Shown piece after piece: positions 1 to 4,303 of a stretch of DNA of 7,163 nt (the first letter of the stretch is position 1; the number at the start of each line of letters is the position of its first letter). The notes under the pieces are model-generated. The model was not told where the DNA came from. It did no database searches and was given only the letters and a program-made list of their open reading frames with translations. This DNA is from Methylophilus sp. Lineage in GTDB: Bacteria > Pseudomonadota > Gammaproteobacteria > Burkholderiales > Methylophilaceae. Where the stretch lies: contig JAIXZQ010000363.1 in NCBI GenBank assembly GCA_027489475.1, forward strand, positions 1-7,163, written 5' to 3'. Position numbers and translations under genes: made by a program.

Positions 1-1
1 C

Positions 2-589
2 ATTGAATGCGGTCAGGTCAAGGATGTGCCAAGTGCACAAGCCTGGATTAGCGATAGCTTGCAGGTGTACCAAGCGCGCTTTGAGTTGCCGCTACTCTAC
101 CGCTTGTATCAAGCCTGGCAAGCCGATGACTTGGCGCAAGTGCAGGCGTGGGATGCGTTTTATCAGGCGGGCCGCGATACTGCCGAAGGCTATGCCGAAA
201 CTCGGCAAATGGGCTATTCACTGCGGCGTCTGCTGTCCGAACTCAAAGATACGCCGCCTGCCTTGGTGGCAAAACTCAATACGCTGAGCAGCCCGGCATT
301 CCCCACCATGTATGCCGCCATCGCCCAACATTGGCAGATTGCGCCAGAGCAGATGTTGCATGGCTATGCCTGGGGCTGGTGTGAAAATCAGGCCAGTGCC
401 GCGATGAAAACGGTGCCGCTGGGCCAAGTGGCGGGGCAGACCATATTACTGGCGCTGGGCGCGCAATTGCCACCCGTGGTCGCTAGTGCCATGGCCCTGT
501 CGGATGATGAAATGAGTAACTTTAATCCATTGCTGAGTATCGCTGGCTGCTTGCACGAGACTCAGTACAGCCGTTTGTTCAGGTCATAA
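2..589 (+). CDS. ureF: Urease accessory protein UreF, 5'-truncated by the window edge
   Basis: UreF is a cytoplasmic urease maturation factor. With UreD/UreH and UreG it forms the complex that delivers nickel to the urease active site, and it controls the UreG GTPase step. The frame is open from position 2 with no start in view, so 195 residues are visible. A full UreF is about 225 residues, so roughly the first 30 are missing. A GTG at 26 is in frame but internal, because the upstream codons read IECGQVKD, a normal UreF stretch. Recognisable features are the all-helical composition and family-like segments such as ETRQMGYSLRRL, the AWGWCENQASAAMK stretch and a C-terminal PLLSIAGCLHETQYSRLFRS end. 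The terminal LFRS matches the usual UreF end, so the 3' end is intact. It lies 26 bp before ureG on the same strand, in normal urease operon order. Confidence 0.95.
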   Translation: MECGQVKDVPSAQAWISDSLQVYQARFELPLLYRLYQAWQADDLAQVQAWDAFYQAGRDTAEGYAETRQMGYSLRRLLSELKDTPPALVAKLNTLSSPAFPTMYAAIAQHWQIAPEQMLHGYAWGWCENQASAAMKTVPLGQVAGQTILLALGAQLPPVVASAMALSDDEMSNFNPLLSIAGCLHETQYSRLFRS

Positions 590-615
590 CCCCAATGTTC
601 AAGAGCATTTAATCC

Positions 616-1272
616 ATGATGAAAATACATACCCAATTTAACAGCCCCATGCCTGAGGTTACCAGCTTTAAAGAACCTTTACGGGTGGGCATAGGCGGGC
701 CCGTTGGTTCCGGCAAAACCGCACTGACCTTGGCGCTATGTCAGCGTCTACGCGAGGTGTATAACATCGCCGTGGTCACCAACGACATTTACACTAAAGA
801 AGACGCCGAATTTTTGACCCGCAACGAGGCGCTGGTGCCTGAGCGCATCATAGGCGTAGAAACCGGGGGCTGTCCGCATACGGCCATCCGTGAAGATGCC
901 TCCATGAACCTCGAGGCGGTGATGCAACTGAGCAAGCGCTTTCAGACGCTGGATATCGTGTTTGTTGAAACCGGCGGTGATAACCTGGCGGCCACCTTTA
1001 GCCCAGAATTATCCGACCTGACGATTTATGTAATTGATGTGGCTGCGGGCGAAAAAATCCCGCGCAAAGGCGGCCCCGGCATCACCAAGTCTGATTTGCT
1101 GGTGATTAATAAAATTGATTTGGCGCCCATGGTCGGCGCCTCGCTCGACGTGATGGACCGCGACGCCAAAAAAATGCGTGGCGAAAAACCGTTTGTATTT
1201 AGTAACCTAAAAACCGGCCAAGGCTTAGATGCCATTATCGCGTTTATTGAAAAACAAGGCCTGATGTTGTAA
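616..1272 (+). CDS. ureG: Urease accessory GTPase UreG
   Basis: UreG is the SIMIBI-class GTPase whose GTP-dependent dimer carries Ni(II) to apo-urease in the cytoplasm. The 218-residue product is near the family's usual 200-215. Visible motifs are the P-loop GGPVGSGKT (27-35), the nickel-binding CPH motif (Cys86-Pro87-His88), the ETGGDN switch-type motif (118-123; the family more often has ESGGDN) and the base-recognition motif NKID (165-168). The start is uncertain: ATG 616 is followed directly by ATG 619, and another ATG at 649 (Met12) would give a more typical short N-terminus before PLRVGIGG. Only a weak AAGAG (601-605) lies upstream of 616, and nothing better precedes 649. The gene sits 26 bp after ureF and is surely cotranscribed with it. 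All residues expected for function are present. Confidence 0.97.
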   Translation: MMKIHTQFNSPMPEVTSFKEPLRVGIGGPVGSGKTALTLALCQRLREVYNIAVVTNDIYTKEDAEFLTRNEALVPERIIGVETGGCPHTAIREDASMNLEAVMQLSKRFQTLDIVFVETGGDNLAATFSPELSDLTIYVIDVAAGEKIPRKGGPGITKSDLLVINKIDLAPMVGASLDVMDRDAKKMRGEKPFVFSNLKTGQGLDAIIAFIEKQGLML

Positions 1273-1279
1273 GGCCTTG
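1255..1279 (+). other. Inverted repeat over the ureG stop codon
   Basis: CAAGGCC (1255-1261) and GGCCTTG (1273-1279) form perfect 7-bp arms around an 11-base loop that contains the ureG TAA. No T tract follows, so it is not an intrinsic terminator. It could be an RNA 3'-end or processing hairpin between ureG and the nickel permease gene, or chance. Confidence 0.4.
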
Positions 1280-1297
1280 CAGCGCTAAAACTACGGC

Positions 1298-1323
1298 CCG
1301 CAATTAAGCACTTATTATTGCGG
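1298..1323 (+). other. Inverted repeat in the ureG-hupE intergenic gap
   Basis: CCGCAAT (1298-1304) pairs with ATTGCGG (1317-1323) across a 12-base loop. With the hairpin over the ureG stop it makes two stem-loops in the gap of about 100 bp before the nickel permease gene. There is no T run, so it is not a standard terminator. It might act in differential expression within the operon or as a protein-binding site. It does not match the GTATGA-type halves of a NikR box. Confidence 0.35.
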
Positions 1324-1371
1324 TGACCCTGCCACCCTGACCACGCAATTGACAAAGTTGGAGACCATACA

Positions 1372-1935
1372 ATGAAAAAAACTATTTTTTTTGCCAGTGC
1401 CGCGCTCGCCGCATCGACCAGTGCATTGGCGCATCCCGGCCATGGCCTGGCCTCAGACTTTGCCGCAGGGCTGATGCACCCGCTCAGTGGCTGGGACCAC
1501 CTGCTGGTGATGTTTGCCATCGGCATCTGGGCAGCCCGCCGCCCAGCAGCACAAGGCTGGCAGTTGCCCGTGTTATTTGTCACCGTGATGGCAGCCTCAG
1601 CCGCCTTTGCCATGACTTGGCTGCCCGTTGCCTTGGCTGAGGCGCTGGTTATCCTCAGTGTCTGCGCCATGGGGCTGTTGTTAATCAGCTCGGTTAACCT
1701 GCCCCGCATCGCGCAACTTGCCTTGGTGATAGTGGCGGCCAGCGCGCACGGCGCATTACATGGCATGGAGTTAGGCGCGCATGCTTCTGCGTTAGTCGGT
1801 ATGGTGCTGGCCACAGCTACGCTACATGCGCTAGGGTGGGTGTTGGGTCGCCAAAGCCATCCAACACTGCAAAAAGTCACGCAATTGCTAGGCGGCGTGA
1901 TGATGAGTTTGGGCGCGGTGTGGATGTTTGCCTAG
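1372..1935 (+). CDS. hupE: HupE/UreJ family nickel permease
   Basis: HupE/UreJ proteins are secondary nickel transporters of the inner membrane that feed urease or hydrogenase assembly. The 187-residue product starts with a cleavable-looking signal peptide (MKKTIFFASAALAASTSALA, cut expected after Ala20), which leaves the histidine-rich N-terminus HPGHG (21-25) that marks the family. The signature HPLSGWDHLLVM (36-47) carries the His and Asp residues needed for nickel transport in the family. A second conserved segment, HGALHGME, is at 126-133, and His152 follows in a later helix. About six hydrophobic segments are seen. The start is supported by GGAG (1360-1363), 8 bases before ATG. It is last in the urease block, 99 bp after ureG and followed by a terminator, so nickel supply for urease is the likely job. 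UreJ would be an equally valid name. Confidence 0.93.
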   Translation: MKKTIFFASAALAASTSALAHPGHGLASDFAAGLMHPLSGWDHLLVMFAIGIWAARRPAAQGWQLPVLFVTVMAASAAFAMTWLPVALAEALVILSVCAMGLLLISSVNLPRIAQLALVIVAASAHGALHGMELGAHASALVGMVLATATLHALGWVLGRQSHPTLQKVTQLLGGVMMSLGAVWMFA

Positions 1936-1996
1936 CGCAGACATGCAGACTAAAGTTCGCTTACTCTGCCCCCTTTTTTAATCCCTTGTGAAAATC

Positions 1997-2024
1997 AAAG
2001 CCAGCTTAAAGCGCTGGCTTTTTT
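1997..2024 (+). terminator. Intrinsic terminator of the urease operon
   Basis: AAAGCCAGC (1997-2005) and GCTGGCTTT (2013-2021) form a perfect 9-bp stem with a 7-base loop, and the run of T from 2019 to 2024 completes a classic Rho-independent terminator. It lies 61 bp after the hupE stop and 130 bp before the LRR-kinase gene, so it separates the two transcription units. Confidence 0.92.
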
Positions 2025-2136
2025 ATGCGAGTCAACACACGACGCTTAGCATTAAGCTTTACGCTTTTTTTTGCGCTTGGTTGTCAATGTTGCTTGATAG
2101 AAACGCTGCAGCTTAATTGCAGTAACATGCCGCATC

Positions 2137-2142
2137 TATAAA
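2137..2142 (+). promoter_or_regulatory. Candidate -10 box for the LRR-kinase gene
   Basis: TATAAA at 2137-2142 matches five of six bases of the sigma-70 -10 consensus. A poor -35 candidate, TTAATT, lies at 2113-2118 with an 18-bp gap. If it is used, transcription would start near 2149, only about 5-8 bases before the GTG/ATG start codons, which would give an almost leaderless mRNA. The rest of the 2025-2153 gap shows only an eight-T run at 2065-2072 with a weak 4-bp stem before it. Confidence 0.4.
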
Positions 2143-2153
2143 ATACATGCACT

Positions 2154-3404
2154 GTGATGACACCCACCCCAACGCCAGACGATACACTCGCTCAACTCAA
2201 GGCAGGCAAGCTGCACGGGGCTAAACAGCTCACCATACGTGCGCAGTTAACGCAGTTTCCTGCGGAGATTTTTGAGCTGGCCGACAGCCTCGAAATCCTA
2301 GACTTGTCTGGCAATGCGCTGACAGAGTTGCCCAGTGATTTAAGCCGTCTAAAAAAACTGCGCATTTTGTTTTGCTCAAACAACCAGTTTACCCACCTGC
2401 CAGAAGTGCTGGGGCAATGCGAACAGTTAAGCATGATTGGTTTTAAAGCCAACCAGATTAGACAGATTGCAGAACGCGCGCTCCCCACCCACAGCTTGCG
2501 CTGGCTAATCGTCACCGATAACGCCCTGAGCGCAGTACCCGATACCTTGGGCGAGTGCGGGAAACTGCAAAAACTCATGCTGGCAGGTAACCAGCTTAGC
2601 CGCTTACCCACCAGCTTGGCCAATTGCCATGCCTTAGAGTTATTGCGGATGTCAGCCAACCAGTTTGAGATCCTGCCCGAATTTTTACTCGAATTGCCCA
2701 AACTCACCTGGCTGGCTTATGCCGGTAACCCGTTTTGCAATGCTATTGAGCAAGCGCGCATCAGCCAACATCACCTACAGCACATCGACTGGCACACCCT
2801 CAGGCTGCAACCGGTGTTAGGAGAGGGCGCCTCTGGCGTCACCTATCAGGCGGTTATGCAAGACAAAAATGTGCGTGTACCTGTGGCTGTAAAACTATTC
2901 AAAAGCGGCCTCACCAGCGACGGTCTACCACGCTGTGAAATGCATGCCAATATGCTGGCGGGCGAGCACCCTCACTTAGTTGGTGTTAAAGGCGTGATAC
3001 ACAATCACCCGCAAGGCTTGGATGGCTTGGTTATGCCCTTGCTGGATGCCCATTTAAAAGTGCTGGCCCAGCCCCCCAGCTATGCAAGCTGCACGCGCGA
3101 TGTCTACGCGGATGACTTCACACTCACGTCACAGCACGCCGAATTTATTTTAAATGGCATCGCGCAAGCCGCAGAACACCTGCATGCCCATGGCCTCATG
3201 CACGGCGATTTATACGCGCATAATATTTTGTGGGGGCCTGAAAAAGTGGTGTTAAGTGACTTGGGCGGCGCCTCATTTTTACCGGTAGATAACCCAGCAC
3301 TTAAGCAAAAAATACTTAAACTGGAGGCTAGGGCATTAGCGGTGTTGGCAGAGGAGTTGGCAGCCGTTGTGCGTAGAAATGGTGGTTTGGTAATGCAGGG
3401 ATAG
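2154..3404 (+). CDS. Leucine-rich repeat protein with C-terminal short protein-kinase domain
   Basis: This 416-residue soluble protein has two parts and no signal peptide or membrane segment. Residues 46-183 are six leucine-rich repeats of exactly 23 residues (L at 46, 69, 92, 115, 138, 161), with a partial seventh from 184; the pattern LxxLxxxxNxLxxLP is clear in most. Residues about 219-410 are an eukaryotic-like kinase fold: glycine loop GEGASG (223-228), VAVK with Lys247, a candidate helix-C Glu262, catalytic-loop HGDLYAHN with Asp352 and Asn357, and DLG with Asp369. All main catalytic residues are present, so phosphotransfer is plausible. The region after DLG is unusually short: no APE motif, and a helix-F-like LEARALAVLAEELA follows within about 20 residues. 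The start is GTG 2154 or ATG 2157; neither has a Shine-Dalgarno sequence. The LRR part probably recognises a protein partner. Partner and substrate are unknown. Confidence 0.88.
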   Translation: MMTPTPTPDDTLAQLKAGKLHGAKQLTIRAQLTQFPAEIFELADSLEILDLSGNALTELPSDLSRLKKLRILFCSNNQFTHLPEVLGQCEQLSMIGFKANQIRQIAERALPTHSLRWLIVTDNALSAVPDTLGECGKLQKLMLAGNQLSRLPTSLANCHALELLRMSANQFEILPEFLLELPKLTWLAYAGNPFCNAIEQARISQHHLQHIDWHTLRLQPVLGEGASGVTYQAVMQDKNVRVPVAVKLFKSGLTSDGLPRCEMHANMLAGEHPHLVGVKGVIHNHPQGLDGLVMPLLDAHLKVLAQPPSYASCTRDVYADDFTLTSQHAEFILNGIAQAAEHLHAHGLMHGDLYAHNILWGPEKVVLSDLGGASFLPVDNPALKQKILKLEARALAVLAEELAAVVRRNGGLVMQG

Positions 3405-3471
3405 TCGTTGCTGACGCTGTAAATTATCCCACGCTTACAAGCGCATGTTCACATAAGGCTAACTCATTGGT

Positions 3472-3876
3472 TTATTGATTGAGCCAGTCTGCTAATTTCA
3501 GTCTATCCACCCGCGCAAACGCTTTAGTGTTATTAGTCACCAGCGTCACATCCAAGCTCAAGGCATGTGCCGCAATCATGGTGTCCAGCGGACCGATCGG
3601 TGTGCCTTGTTTTTCCAAGCGGGCACGTAAAGAACCATAATACAGTGTAGCCGCTTCGTCAAAATCAGCTATTTCGAGCGGCAGTACAAACGCATCTAGC
3701 GCTGCTTGGTTCGCCTCACGCTGTTGGCTTTTCGCCACACCGTAACGCAACTCAGCCAAGGTGACAGTCGAGATACCAATATCGCCAATTTGATACGCCT
3801 CAAACTGCTGCAAAACAGCAGGCGGCTTTTGCTTGATAATTGCAATACAGATGTTGGTATCCAGCATCAACTTCAT
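3472..3876 (-). CDS. vapC: VapC-type PIN-domain toxin ribonuclease
   Basis: VapC toxins are magnesium-dependent endoribonucleases that cut specific RNAs (initiator tRNA or the 23S rRNA loop in studied members) and stop growth when the antitoxin is lost. The 134-residue product has normal family length. The PIN-domain acidic residues are Asp6 in LDTN, Glu42 in LAELRYG and Asp98 in PLDTMIAAHA. The C-terminal LVTNNTKAFARV carries Asn115/Asn116, matching the TNNxxEF-xRV segment common in Shigella-type VapC, with Lys-Ala in place of the usual residue pair before Phe. The gene begins inside the last base of vapB (TAATG overlap), and a good GAGGA site (plus-strand 3886-3890) lies 9 bases before the ATG. 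The toxin looks intact. It is convergent with the LRR-kinase gene, with 67 bp between the two stops. Confidence 0.94.
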   Translation of the reverse strand: MKLMLDTNICIAIIKQKPPAVLQQFEAYQIGDIGISTVTLAELRYGVAKSQQREANQAALDAFVLPLEIADFDEAATLYYGSLRARLEKQGTPIGPLDTMIAAHALSLDVTLVTNNTKAFARVDRLKLADWLNQ

Positions 3877-4106
3877 TAAAACAAATCCTCGCGGCTTTGC
3901 TGCTCTGGCTGGGCACGCTCAGACATAAAATCATCGCTAAATTGGTCTAAGCTACTAAATAAGGCATCCCAAGAGTGGTTGGCGGGAATCAGGACCACCG
4001 CATTACCCGATCGCTTGATAAACACCTCATCGCCGTCAAACCTAAACTCTTTAGGCAAACGTACCGCCTGGCTTTGACCATTTTGAAAAAGTTTGGCTCT
4101 TTTCAT
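3876..4106 (-). CDS. vapB: VapB-type antitoxin, AbrB/SpoVT DNA-binding family
   Basis: VapB binds and inhibits VapC and, with it, represses the shared operon. The 76-residue protein has an N-terminal swapped-hairpin AbrB-like DNA-binding region: KLFQNGQSQAVRLPKEF (about 5-21), followed by a GDEVFIKRSGNAVVLIP strand set. This is the typical wording of the Shigella MvpA/VapB group. The C-terminal half (about 45-76, rich in D, E, S and Q) is the expected flexible segment that wraps the toxin. AAAGG (plus-strand 4115-4119) lies 8 bases before ATG, supporting the start. The stop TAA shares one base with the vapC ATG, giving tight translational coupling. Confidence 0.93.
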   Translation of the reverse strand: MKRAKLFQNGQSQAVRLPKEFRFDGDEVFIKRSGNAVVLIPANHSWDALFSSLDQFSDDFMSERAQPEQQSREDLF

Positions 4107-4122
4107 GCTTGTTACCTTTGAG

Positions 4123-4162
4123 GTATATATTTTAAGTATATATTAAAATGAATCAAAATCAA
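4123..4162 (-). promoter_or_regulatory. Probable vapBC promoter and autoregulatory operator
   Basis: Read on the minus strand, TTGATT (plus 4157-4162) and TATACT (plus 4135-4140) are separated by 16 bp and make a sigma-70-like promoter; the start point would be near 4128. Overlapping it are two copies of GTATATATT on the plus strand (4123-4131 and 4136-4144), exactly 13 bp apart. Their TATATA cores also read as inverted repeats. Repeats lying on the -10 box and start point are what VapBC autorepression would need. The role is inferred from position. Confidence 0.6.
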
Positions 4163-4205
4163 TGGCCACACCGTTATAGATTAAGTAACTCATGCACCTT
4201 TTGCT

Positions 4206-4221
4206 TACGTCAATTGACGTA
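4206..4221. promoter_or_regulatory. Perfect 16-bp palindrome, candidate operator
   Basis: TACGTCAATTGACGTA is a perfect palindrome with no spacer, in the 197-bp region between divergent vapB and the sensor kinase gene, 83 bp before the kinase TTG. The size and symmetry fit a dimeric regulator site. The nearest gene start on this side is the kinase, so that is the likely target. The right half begins with TTGACG, a good -35 match, but I see no well-spaced -10 box after it. The regulator is not identified. Confidence 0.5.
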
Positions 4222-4291
4222 GTGATTGCTCGTCATAAAGGTTCTAGCATATGCTTGGTGTAATTTTGCCGAATGTGCCCATAACAATAAT

Positions 4292-4296
4292 AAGGA
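4292..4296 (+). promoter_or_regulatory. Ribosome binding site that decides the TTG start
   Basis: AAGGA lies 7 bases before TTG 4304. The frame is open back to a TGA at 4223-4225 and contains no ATG or GTG before 4304; the only other early start is TTG 4226, which has no such site. The first in-frame ATG after 4304 would fall inside the permease domain. This supports TTG as the true start. Confidence 0.7.
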
Positions 4297-4303
4297 TCAC
4301 TGT

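Noticed and set aside
1349..1354. Perfect TTGACA before hupE, suggesting its own promoter
   Set aside because: It is only 17 bp before the ATG, so a -10 box at normal spacing would fall on the start codon.
1026..1880. Long open frame of 284 codons on the minus strand
   Set aside because: It lies wholly opposite ureG and hupE, both of which have clear family motifs. Its product is a low-complexity mix of Ala, Ser and Pro with no recognisable domain, so it is a shadow frame.
2054..2072. AAGC-tttac-GCTT followed by eight T, a second terminator
   Set aside because: The stem is only 4 bp; a strong terminator already lies at 1997-2024. It may act as a weak backup but is not supported enough to annotate.
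2192..2707. Minus-strand open frame opposite the LRR region
   Set aside because: Its repetitive look is the antisense of the 23-residue LRRs; no start signal or family match is seen.
3432..3443. CGCTT/AAGCG hairpin between the convergent LRR-kinase and vapC genes, as a shared terminator
   Set aside because: The loop would be only 2-4 bases, the stem is short, and no T run follows on either strand.
4256..4269. Sigma-54-like TTGG...TTGC element before the sensor kinase gene
   Set aside because: The gap between GG (4257-4258) and GC (4268-4269) is 9 bases, while sigma-54 promoters need 10, and the CACG part is missing.
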